From Anopheles merus (lineage: Eukaryota > Arthropoda > Insecta > Diptera > Culicidae): a stretch of 64,000 nucleotides of DNA. Location: contig NC_054082.1 of assembly GCF_017562075.2 (NCBI RefSeq), positions 60,308,906 to 60,372,905 on the forward strand, in the 5' to 3' direction. Positions 42,255 to 53,023 of the stretch are shown piece after piece; position 1 is the stretch's first letter, and every line of letters begins with the position of its first letter. The notes beneath the pieces were generated by a model. That model saw only the letters and a program-made list of their open reading frames with translations, had not been told where the DNA came from and made no database searches. A program made the position numbers and the translations under genes.

Positions 42255-44565
42255 ATGGAAAACAAAAACAAAAACGTAAGCATCGTAGACGAAAATGGGA
42301 ATCCTGGTAAGCGACCCTTAAGCATGCTAAGAAGTTTTGAAGAAGAAGAAACAACACTTGGTATGTATTTCAATGTTATAGTTCGATTTTAATCATTCTT
42401 AAACTTTGTACTTAATTTGTATTATGTTGCTTGGATGTTGCTTTTATACAGATTCTGGAAACGCTAAAAAGCAGCAACAAGAGCAACCATCTGGGACAAT
42501 AAATAATTATATTGTTTTTCCAAATTGACAAAAATTAGAAATTCGTGGCACTATTTGTGGTGAGTGTAGTTGAGAATTCGTTAGTTCAAGATCCTTTATG
42601 TTACTTCGTTATTCACAGTACTTTTTTTTCTTACAGGCTCCACACAAACACAGCAAACTATTTTTTTAAAGACTGCTGGAGCTACTCCAAGTGAGGTTCA
42701 TGAACACCCTTCCCTCAACCTTTTTAATAATCATTATCTTTTTTGCAGGTACTAGCAAACCTACCTCAAAGAACCTGTCGCGACGGACGAAGCTGGGACT
42801 ATATAGTACCTATATAGTACCAGTACTCACATACGCCTCTGAGACATGGACACTGTCCAAATCTGACGAAACCCTCTTAGCCGCGTTCGAGAGGAAGATG
42901 CTCAGAAGGATACTTGGCCCCGTATGTGTGGAAGGACAATGGAGGATCCGCTATAATGACGAGCTATACGAGATGTACGGCGACCTCACTGTCGTACAGC
43001 GTATAAAGCTCGCCAGGCTCCGGTGGGCTGGCCATGTTATACGCATGGAAACGAACGACCCAGCCCGTAAAGTCTTTTTAGGCCGTCCACAAGGACAGAG
43101 GAGGCGTGGTAGGCCCAAATTGAGGTGGCAAGATGGCGTGGAGGCGTCCGCCATTAAGGCCGGGATAACGGACTGGCAGACGAAGGCGCGAGACCGTGAG
43201 CGGTTTCGGACACTCCTGAGGCAGGCCAAGACCGCAAAGCGGTTGTAGTGCCGGATAAGTAAGTAAGTAAGCAAACCTGTACAACAGCCATTAAATGTTA
43301 AAAAGTCTGCTGGAAAACCAAATCCTATCGCACAAACACAGCAAACTATGTTTTTAAATACTGCTAGAGCTACGCCGAGTAAGTTTTATTTTAACCAATT
43401 TCGTACGCTTTGTAATGACCATATTCTTCCTGCATAGGTCATAGTAAATCAATCCAGCAAACGTCTTTGGAAACGTCAGGAGATATTATGGGTAGGTAAA
43501 TTGACGACACCTTCTTTAAATATGAGTTCGGTACGTTCGTGACAAATAATATGTTTTCCATTCAGACTATAGCAAACATAAACAGCATTCCAAAACATCT
43601 TACGCTACTCCGGGTAAGCAAATTGAAACATGGTTTAATTATAATTGAGATAATCTATCTCATTTTATAGATCCGAGCAAACCGAGTCTGCAAATGGTTA
43701 ATACCGAACTATCTGGTGGTTTGATTGGTGAGTGAAAGTGAATTAAAATTTATTTCATAGACCTAAGCAACTTGTTGTACAGCAGCCAATACAACTCATT
43801 ATGAGCAAACATTTTCAGAGCGTGGAAACGAAAAACCAAATAAAGCATGTGTTATATATGTTTGTTTTATTTTTTATATTTGGTTTGTTCTTTCATCTTT
43901 ATTTCAGATTCCGACGATACTTCATTCTTAATCACCAAGAACATAATACGACAGCTTATTCGTGGTACTTATATGGGTCCGAAGGGTGACTTGAATATAT
44001 GTTAATTTGTTTTTTATTTGTGATTTTAGATGAAGTTACTTGCATATTCCAGGAATAAAGGGATAGTTTCATGGAACCAATCTTTCGACGCATGGCCGGA
44101 ATGGAAGCGACTTTTGCTTCACTGTATAATCAAATCTCGTCACAGACCAGTCAAACGAATGTTGATCCAAAAGTGTTGGAAAATTTAGAGTTTGATACCA
44201 TCGACAGTGGCGAAGCATTGACTGAACTTGACGAGCGACTTAAAAACGATGATCAGTACAAATATACGTTTGTTGCATGGGTTCAAAAGTACATTAATGT
44301 TCCAATAAATACAAAAAGGATGTCGAAACTCCTCAAAGCGTCATTTGCACCCAAATTTCTTTGCCTTTTTACATAGAGTAGAAGAGGAAAAAGAGCAATG
44401 TACACTCTGTCAAATTATAAAGGAATAATAGACTTGTTTAAAACTGTAGGAAGTACTGAACTATCCAAAGTACGGGACCGTAAAGTTGCAGATTTCTTCA
44501 TACCTAAATTGAGATACGCTACATACTATCTAAGCCGGCAGAAATGCAACCAAACCAATAGTTGA
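42255..44565 (+). pseudogene. DUF4806-like gene of T5, with an array of micro-exons
   Basis: ATG 42255 opens an exon to 42360 (MENKNKNVSIVDENGNPGKR). Short exons with GT-AG borders and phase-1 junctions follow: about 42453-42560, 42638-42699, 42749-43378 (interrupted by the insertion 42763-43269), 43438-43491, 43566-43613, 43671-43727, 43761 on, 43908-43986, then the terminal exon. Several begin [G/D]-x-S-K and are 16-35 residues long. The last exon encodes the DUF4806-like domain (FDTIDSGEALTELDERLKND, RMSKLLKASFAPKF, TLSNYKGIIDLFKTVGSTEL, VADFFIPKLRYATYY). Damage: TGA in the second exon, an indel in the exon at 43761, and TAG at 44374-44376 at the position of a conserved Trp. Tail to tail with the transposase at 44810. 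Confidence 0.7.
42763..43269 (+). mobile_element. 5'-truncated non-LTR retrotransposon 3' end (RTE-like)
   Basis: Encodes the C-terminal end of a non-LTR RT (GLYSTYIVPVLTYASETWTL, FERKMLRRILGPV, IKLARLRWAGHVIRME, RRRGRPKLRWQDGVE) to a stop at 43246-43248, then a short 3' end with TAAG repeats. AGCAAACCT flanks it on both sides (42754-42762 and 43270-43278). Removal with one duplication rejoins a micro-exon of the DUF4806-like gene. The RTE assignment comes from the motif pattern and short repeat tail; moderate certainty. Confidence 0.85.
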
Positions 44566-44809
44566 TTAAAGAATCTTTAAGTTTAATTGAGGTTTAAAAG
44601 CTTTTGACTTAAAACTTCATTGACTTTCGCCTCTTAATTCATGTGATATCTTAGAACTCTTATATACAATACAATGCAGTACAAAATAAATGAAATCGAT
44701 ATTTTGTTAACAAGTTACAATGGTTTTTATTATTCTCTCATCAAGTTATTTTGTATTAGTCGTTAAGTGTATATAATAATGGAAATAATACCATATCTCC
44801 TTCAGCTTC

Positions 44810-46803
44810 TTATATAGTTCTAGCAAATTTATGTTTGACATCGGAGCATTCTAATACAACCTCGTCATTTTTCAAATCATCTTTATAAACAAAGTATATA
44901 TGTAGCTTTGTGGAAGAAATGTGCTCGTCAAAATATTCGAAAATACGGGGAAACATTTTTCCAACTATCATCAACTTGTCCTCCTCTTGTGTTACTGTAA
45001 CAAATTTGAAAATTACGTTTTTGGTGGTCATAAACATATCGTTGACATCATCATTTCGCAGCATTAAACTTTTCCTTACATTCATAGTAATAGTTTGCCC
45101 TCTTTGCGTATAAAACGGCTGACGAAATGGTTGATCGTTTTGTTGAGCCCCTGTAAAATTTTCAATTTCCGATATTCTACGAATTTCCTGTTCTAAACAT
45201 CTACAATTAGTTCTAATGAGCCTGTTTTTTATAATTCCTAGCTTGCGTTCATATGCATATGTTGAGTGATAGTCAACAAGACCAAACCGCTCTACTTCTT
45301 CTTCGAGGAGGATTAGACTATGTACATTGGACGTAACAGCTTTTTTATGATATACATCGGCAAATGTTTCTACAAAAGTTTTTAGCATAGCACCAGCAGC
45401 TTTCCAGTTTTCTTTATGTTTGGTTGATGGAAGTATCGTTATAGCACAGAAATGAAGCATAAAATGCTTATATTCCTGCTCACTCAACAATCCTTCCAAT
45501 ACTACGGGAGCCGTGTAATGGAGAAACGTTTTGCAATCTGATCCTTTCCAATATGCTAGGTCGTCAATCGGGCGCATTTTTTGGTTCGTTTCAATAGGGA
45601 ATTTTTTTTAGGAGTCTTTGTTTAAATTCTTCACGTTACTGGCGATTCCATCTTTTCCATTCTTGTAACACTCCCATGTACCAAATGTGAAGTAAGTTTT
45701 TTGTAAGACCAATGTCTATTTGATGGAGATGATCAAAACAATCATATCCATAATGATGTCAAATTCGTCCAAATGAATCAACGGCGTGGACCCCGTACAA
45801 TGCAGAATATAATCTCCATCTAAAAATCCTTTGTGAGTGCGCTTTGGCGCAGACGTATCCAAAAAGACCATTCATTGTGACACCGATTCGGCTGGTCAAC
45901 AACCTTCAACAAAATTGGCCAGAACTGTGTTTAAGATCGCGTATTAAGAGGAAGGCCATCGATGTTAAGATCGTACTGAAGCGTCTGTGGCACTGCGGTA
46001 TGTTTTCTTTTAAAAGAGAAGCTTATTTAAATTATTACTTAGTATTCGCACATCAGCTTTTCGGGAGCCATATACTTTCTAAACAAATACATATATTCGT
46101 CTTTCATAAGCAATGATAGATTAACTTACCGCATTTCACTTGCCAAGCAGTGGCGTATTCCATTATACCAAAATTTGCCATTTCCTATAGACGAAAGGAT
46201 AACAGGATTTCGTCGTGTCCGCAGCAATGTCCTTGGATCTTTAGGCACACGGAGATCTATGTTGGCTCGAAGATACTTTAGCAAACTTTTTAAAGATGCG
46301 TGCGATTCTGATCGAGCTAGCACCCAATACCGTAAGCCCTCTTCGCTTGTCATTTTGGTGTAGTCAGGATCGTTTTCATCGTCCTCAGATGCTATGTTCT
46401 GATCTTCGTCGTCCATCGATGCTTCATCTTCCGATTCACTTAGGTTCAGTTCCAAATCCTGAGTTTCTTGAAAAAGCATGTGTTCGGGATCAACTGATGA
46501 TGCCATATCGGTATTCTTGCCATCGAACAGCTCCGGTGAAGTCGACGCTGCTACAACGCAGCCAACAAGAAATGCAAATTGTAGAACTGTAAACTTAATA
46601 GCTGTTACATTAGAATACTTACCTTGAAGTTCTGATGGTGATACCACTTTCACAATATCTTCCACCGATTCTTTATACTGCTTCAACAGTTTTGCGGCTC
46701 TTCGGTATAAAACGCCAGACTTACGCAGAGCCTGCAAATGGCGATTTTTGCCACAAAATTTGTTTATAACCGAGACTTTATTCTCATTTGAGTCCATTTT
46801 CAT
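44810..46803 (-). pseudogene. tnp2-like transposase, copy T5a
   Basis: Minus strand. Exon 1 (about 46803-46623) encodes MKMDSNENKVSVINKFCGKN and LRKSGVLYRRAAKLLKQYKE. Exon 2 (about 46556-46130) has the acidic region, RVPKDPRTLLRTRRNP and GNGKFWYNGIRHC. Next comes YDLNIDGLPLN with a stop and TQFWPIL. Most of the central catalytic part is deleted; the gene resumes at HLHQIDIGLTKNLLHIWYMG and continues through DDLAYWKGSDCKTFLHYTAP, HFMLHFCAITIL and VTSNVHSLILLEEEVERFG to the stop at 44810. At least two stops lie in the middle section. The exon-exon order matches T2, and the gene converges on the DUF4806-like gene at 42255-44565. Confidence 0.75.
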
Positions 46804-47204
46804 GTAGAAAACTAACTTAAATATCAACACAAATGCGTATAAGGATGCTAAAATGCTGCGAAAGACGTCACGAAGCTGCGAACCACAAAGCTGCAAAAGA
46901 CGCTACGAAAAATGTTTTGATTTTTCCTTCTTCTTTTCCAAACATATTCTCCCTCTTCCCTTGCTGTCAAGTTTCTTTGTAGCGTAACCTATCGGACTTT
47001 GCACAAAGCTCTAAAAAGTGTATGATTTTGTTGCATTTCGACACTGTTTCAGACAGAAAGGCTCACAAATCTGTGTTTTGACAGCTTCGGTGCTGCTGGT
47101 GTACCTGCAAAACCTAGCAGAACGTCAAGGCTCGTTGGAGGCTGCAATAAGCGAAAGGAACAACAGAGAGCAATGCCCTGATGAGTCTAAAGAGATAACA
47201 ACTT

Positions 47205-47667
47205 ATGCACGCGCACACTAGTCGAGCGATTTTTTTTACTCTTCCCGATCCAATAAAAGAGCTGCCGTCTTTCGATGTTAATAGAAAACAATTAATGGGA
47301 TGGATTGCTAAAGTCGAAACGACTTTAAATGTTTTTAGAGCAATTGTTCCCGTTGATATTTTCAATTTTTACGAAATTGCGGTTAGTAACAAAATCATAG
47401 GTAGGGCAAACGATGTATTATGCCAATAAGGCAGCCCACATGATTTCGAAATCGTAAAACAGCATACTATTAAAAGCTTTCGGCCAAAAGGTTTCTGCAT
47501 TTTCAACCTACAAAAGCCCGTTATGGCAATTGAAACTGTCTACTAATATGTCAATCCACAAATATTATTCTATTCACAACGACCAAATCTACCTAATAAA
47601 ATTAAAACCATTGCTAAGCAAAATCCAATTTATCGAAACAATTGGGAAGCTATTAACTGCTTCATAA
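47205..47667 (+). pseudogene. Gypsy gag fragment in repeat unit 1
   Basis: Encodes LPDPIKELPSFDVNRKQLMG and WIAKVETTLNVFRAIVPVDI, the N-terminal Gag region of gypsy/17.6-type elements, then frameshifts and stops. Cut off at the repeat junction. The same segment at 50192 continues into the full pol. Confidence 0.7.
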
Positions 47668-50656
47668 ACAAAATAAATGAAATCGATATTTTGTTAACAA
47701 GTTACAATGGTTTTTATTATTCTCTCATCAAGTTATTTTGTATTAGTCGTTAAGTGTATATAATAATGGAAATAATACCATATCTCCTTCAGCTTCTTAT
47801 ATAGTTCTAGCAAATTTATGTTTGACATCGGAGCATTCTAATACAACCTCGTCATTTTTCAAATCATCTTTATAAACAAAGTATATATGTAGCTTTGTGG
47901 AAGAAATGTGCTCGTCAAAATATTCGAAAATACGGGGAAACATTTTTCCAACTATCATCAACTTGTCCTCCTCTTGTGTTACTGTAACAAATTTGAAAAT
48001 TACGTTTTTGGTGGTCATAAACATATCGTTGACATCATCATTTCGCAGCATTAAACTTTTCCTTACATTCATAGTAATAGTTTGCCCTCTTTGCGTATAA
48101 AACGGCTGACGAAATGGTTGATCGTTTTGTTGAGCCCCTGTAAAATTTTCAATTTCCGATATTCTACGAATTTCCTGTTCTAAACATCTACAATTAGTTC
48201 TAATGAGCCTGTTTTTTATAATTCCTAGCTTGCGTTCATATGCATATGTTGAGTGATAGTCAACAAGACCAAACCGCTCTACTTCTTCTTCGAGGAGGAT
48301 TAGACTATGTACATTGGACGTAACAGCTTTTTTATGATATACATCGGCAAATGTTTCTACAAAAGTTTTTAGCATAGCACCAGCAGCTTTCCAGTTTTCT
48401 TTATGTTTGGTTGATGGAAGTATCGTTATAGCACAGAAATGAAGCATAAAATGCTTATATTCCTGCTCACTCAACAATCCTTCCAATACTACGGGAGCCG
48501 TGTAATGGAGAAACGTTTTGCAATCTGATCCTTTCCAATATGCTAGGTCGTCAATCGGGCGCATTTTTTGGTTCGTTTCAATAGGGAATTTTTTTTAGGA
48601 GTCTTTGTTTAAATTCTTCACGTTACTGGCGATTCCATCTTTTCCATTCTTGTAACACTCCCATGTACCAAATGTGAAGTAAGTTTTTTGTAAGACCAAT
48701 GTCTATTTGATGGAGATGATCAAAACAATCATATCCATAATGATGTCAAATTCGTCCAAATGAATCAACGGCGTGGACCCCGTACAATGCAGAATATAAT
48801 CTCCATCTAAAAATCCTTTGTGAGTGCGCTTTGGCGCAGACGTATCCAAAAAGACCATTCATTGTGACACCGATTCGGCTGGTCAACAACCTTCAACAAA
48901 ATTGGCCAGAACTGTGTTTAAGATCGCGTATTAAGAGGAAGGCCATCGATGTTAAGATCGTACTGAAGCGTCTGTGGCACTGCGGTATGTTTTCTTTTAA
49001 AAGAGAAGCTTATTTAAATTATTACTTAGTATTCGCACATCAGCTTTTCGGGAGCCATATACTTTCTAAACAAATACATATATTCGTCTTTCATAAGCAA
49101 TGATAGATTAACTTACCGCATTTCACTTGCCAAGCAGTGGCGTATTCCATTATACCAAAATTTGCCATTTCCTATAGACGAAAGGATAACAGGATTTCGT
49201 CGTGTCCGCAGCAATGTCCTTGGATCTTTAGGCACACGGAGATCTATGTTGGCTCGAAGATACTTTAGCAAACTTTTTAAAGATGCGTGCGATTCTGATC
49301 GAGCTAGCACCCAATACCGTAAGCCCTCTTCGCTTGTCATTTTGGTGTAGTCAGGATCGTTTTCATCGTCCTCAGATGCTATGTTCTGATCTTCGTCGTC
49401 CATCGATGCTTCATCTTCCGATTCACTTAGGTTCAGTTCCAAATCCTGAGTTTCTTGAAAAAGCATGTGTTCGGGATCAACTGATGATGCCATATCGGTA
49501 TTCTTGCCATCGAACAGCTCCGGTGAAGTCGACGCTGCTACAACGCAGCCAACAAGAAATGCAAATTGTAGAACTGTAAACTTAATAGCTGTTACATTAG
49601 AATACTTACCTTGAAGTTCTGATGGTGATACCACTTTCACAATATCTTCCACCGATTCTTTATACTGCTTCAACAGTTTTGCGGCTCTTCGGTATAAAAC
49701 GCCAGACTTACGCAGAGCCTGCAAATGGCGATTTTTGCCACAAAATTTGTTTATAACCGAGACTTTATTCTCATTTGAGTCCATTTTCATGTAGAAAACT
49801 AACTTAAATATCAACACAAATGCGTATAAGGATGCTAAAATGCTGCGAAAGACGTCACGAAGCTGCGAACCACAAAGCTGCAAAAGACGCTACGAAAAAT
49901 GTTTTGATTTTTCCTTCTTCTTTTCCAAACATATTCTCCCTCTTCCCTTGCTGTCAAGTTTCTTTGTAGCGTAACCTATCGGACTTTGCACAAAGCTCTA
50001 AAAAGTGTATGATTTTGTTGCATTTCGACACTGTTTCAGACAGAAAGGCTCACAAATCTGTGTTTTGACAGCTTCGGTGCTGCTGGTGTACCTGCAAAAC
50101 CTAGCAGAACGTCAAGGCTCGTTGGAGGCTGCAATAAGCGAAAGGAACAACAGAGAGCAATGCCCTGATGAGTCTAAAGAGATAACAACTTATGCACGCG
50201 CACACTAGTCGAGCGATTTTTTTTACTCTTCCCGATCCAATAAAAGAGCTGCCGTCTTTCGATGTTAATAGAAAACAATTAATGGGATGGATTGCTAAAG
50301 TCGAAACGACTTTAAATGTTTTTAGAGCAATTGTTCCCGTTGATATTTTCAATTTTTACGAAATTGCGGTTAGTAACAAAATCATAGGTAGGGCAAACGA
50401 TGTATTATGCCAATAAGGCAGCCCACATGATTTCGAAATCGTAAAACAGCATACTATTAAAAGCTTTCGGCCAAAAGGTTTCTGCATTTTCAACCTACAA
50501 AAGCCCGTTATGGCAATTGAAACTGTCTACTAATATGTCAATCCACAAATATTATTCTATTCACAACGACCAAATCTACCTAATAAAATTAAAACCATTG
50601 CTAAGCAAAATCCAATTTATCGAAACAATTGGGAAGCTATTAACTGCTTCATAAAC
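47668..50656. repeat. Direct tandem repeat, unit 2
   Basis: Identical over every stretch compared with unit 1. The junction at 47661-47672 shares only 'ac' between the two parental ends, so the duplication has 2-bp microhomology. Confidence 0.9.
47797..49790 (-). pseudogene. tnp2-like transposase, copy T5b (duplicate of T5a)
   Basis: Same exons, same deletion and same stops as T5a, shifted by 2987 bp. It therefore arose by segmental duplication after decay, not by transposition. No DUF4806 gene is duplicated with it. Confidence 0.75.
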
Positions 50657-50887
50657 GAGGATGCTTTAGCCGCTTTTATAGCCGGGCTAAGTGAAGAATA
50701 TTATGGTCACGTACAAGCTGCACAACCGAAAGATGTGGAAGAGGTATACAACTTTTTGTGCACGTTAAAAACAAAAAAAGACTTTGGGAAAGTCATAGAG
50801 AAAAACGATAAACCAACTAATAATACTTATAAATTGACATCCAATCAGCGTTACGAGAAACCCCATACAGATAAAAAACAATCATGA
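50192..50887 (+). pseudogene. Gypsy-group Gag of element G4, decayed
   Basis: Starts as in unit 1 (LPDPIKELPSFDVNRKQLMG). After the repeat junction it continues in other frames with EDALAAFIAGLSEEYYGHVQ, a Gag block typical of the gypsy/17.6 group, and ends in a Lys-rich region. Several frame changes. No LTR or leader is seen upstream; the sequence before 50192 is shared with unit 1 and belongs to the flank of the transposase. Confidence 0.65.
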
Positions 50888-51050
50888 TTCATGACGAACC
50901 AATGGACACTACTACAACCAGAAGCAAGCTAAGGCAAAGGTCCGTCAACAATCACAAAACTTATGAAAGTGAAATTGATGAAAATTTTTGGTCTGATTCG
51001 GAACCGAGATCTGCGGAATAACAAAAGGTAATCACAACTTTCTACCCTTT

Positions 51051-51509
51051 TTGAAACTATACCATAGTTCGAATTATCAGTCTTTGAATATTCTGGTAGA
51101 TTCAGGAGCTAACAAAAACCTGTTGAGGCCAGGCATTCTCAAAACCGTTCAAAAATGCCCCAACACTAGAAGCAAAAACATGTATGGTGAGGTTGAAGTG
51201 CACACGAAAGGACGTGAGTTCCTGTTAGGAAAACATTTACCATCTATCGAGTTTTATGAAAACAAATTTCACCCATTTTTCGATGGGCTAATTGGTACCG
51301 AAACGCTTTCCTCTCTTAAAGCGGGTATTAACTACAAAGAAGGAACACTTACACTTCTGAATCAAAGCATTCGCTACCACAAATATCATATAGAACCTGG
51401 GTCAAACGAGTATCAAATCTTAAATACCCTAATCAAGAATAATTGCTCTTTTTTGAAAGATTCATTGAGAATCGATCGCCTAAATAGTGAAGAACAAAAA
51501 TGTTGTTAG
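51051..51509 (+). pseudogene. G4 protease
   Basis: 152 codons with ILVDSGANKNLLRPGIL (DSG active site) and FFDGLIGTETLSSLKAGINY, the second signature of the retroviral-type aspartic protease fold in gypsy-group elements. It ends at TAG just before the RT. An indel near 51040 separates it from Gag. Confidence 0.8.
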
Positions 51510-51588
51510 ACGTAATTGAAAACATAAAGGAATAATACCAAGAGAAAATGAAAGTCTTTCGGCAACAACAGAAGTTAAGCATAAAATA

Positions 51589-53023
51589 GTGACAACAACC
51601 AATAGACCAATTTACACTAAAACCTATAGGTATCCCCATGTCCATAAAACAATAGTTAAACAAAAAATACAGGAAATGCTTCAAAACGGTATTATCAAAC
51701 ATTCTAAGTCTCCATGGAATGCCCCTATATGGGTAGTCCCTAAAAAGGAAGATTCGATGGGAAAAGAAAACTTTCGAATCGTAAAAGATTATAGAAAATT
51801 AAATGACATTACTATAGATGATAGATACCCAATCCCAGAAGTGGAAGACATCTCGATAATCTTGGTTGTGCCGAGTATTTTTCAACATTAGATCTGAAGA
51901 GCGGATTCCATCAAATAGAAATGGACCCAGAATCACAAGAAAAAACTGCATGTAGTACCGAATCTGGTCATTATGATTTTTTACGAATGCCATTCGGGTT
52001 GAAAAATGCGCCTTCGACGTTTCAAAGAGTAATGAACTCGATTCTCGGTGATCTGAATGGGAAAACATGCTACGTATACCTCGATGATGTGATAGTATTT
52101 GGCAGTAACTTAAAAAATCACATTTCAAATCTCCATCTCGTATTAGAGAAGCTCGGAAAGGCAAACTTAAAAATCCAAATCCATAAATGTGATTTTTTAA
52201 AAAGAGATTGCGAATTGCTTGATCATATCGTTACCAGAAATGGCATTAAGCCACATCCTAACAAAATCACCGAAATAATTAACTGGAAATTGCCAACTAA
52301 GAAAAACAAATCAAGCAATACTTAGGATTACTTGGGTATTATCGGAAATTTATTAAAGATTTCGCTAAAATCACACGGCCGATGACAAAATATCTGAAAC
52401 AAAACATCAAGGTTAATATTTCCGATCCCGAGTACATAGAATCATTTGAAAAATCTAAATTGATTCTCCCCATGGATCTTGTATTGATTTATCCTGACTT
52501 TTCAAAACCATTTGTATTGACAACTGATGCATCAAATTATGCTCTAGGCGCAGTCTTATCTCAAATTTATAATTTAAACGATCACCCAGTAGCATTCGCA
52601 TCAAGAACACTTAACCACTCTGAAGTCAATTATTCAACCACAGAAAAAGAGGCTCTTGCCATTATCTGGGCAGTCGAAAAATTTAAACCATACTTGTTTG
52701 GCCGTAAATTTAAATTGGTAACCGATCACAAGCCGCTAATTTCCATTAAAGACAGTTCTAAAAATTCAAAAATTATACGCTGGCGCCTTGCATTAGAAAA
52801 TTACGACTACGATGTCGAATATAAAACAGGTAAAACCAATTTGGTCGCTGACGCCCTTAGCATAAAACTTGAGACAAATAATAATGAAATCGATTCCTCA
52901 GAAGAATCAACTACCCCTAATCCTTCTGATACAGATACAGTACATTCTGCTAAAAGCTCGCAAGATTTTTTTATTCACTTCACAGAGCGACCAATAAACT
53001 ACTTTAGAACTCAAATAATATAA
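51589..53023 (+). pseudogene. G4 reverse transcriptase and RNase H
   Basis: Three frames in series. 51589-51865: IIKHSKSPWNAPIWVVPKK, FRIVKDYRKLNDITIDDRYP. 51870-52310: FSTLDLKSGFHQIEMDPESQ, MPFGLKNAPSTFQRVM, YLDDVIVFG (intact pair). 52310-53023: GLLGYYRKFIKDFAKITRPM, LTTDASNYALGAVLSQI (RNase H Asp), STTEKEALAIIWAVEKFKPY (Glu), VTDHKPLISI (Asp), TNLVADALS. Indels near 51865 and 52315 break the frame. Motifs place it in the gypsy/17.6/297 group of Ty3 elements. Confidence 0.9.

Larger units (their letters stand above)
44681..47667. repeat. Direct tandem repeat, unit 1 (2987 bp)
   Basis: Every landmark in 44681-47667 recurs 2987 bp further on, with identical translated frames. The unit contains a transposase relic (minus) and the start of a gypsy gag (plus). 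Confidence 0.9.
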
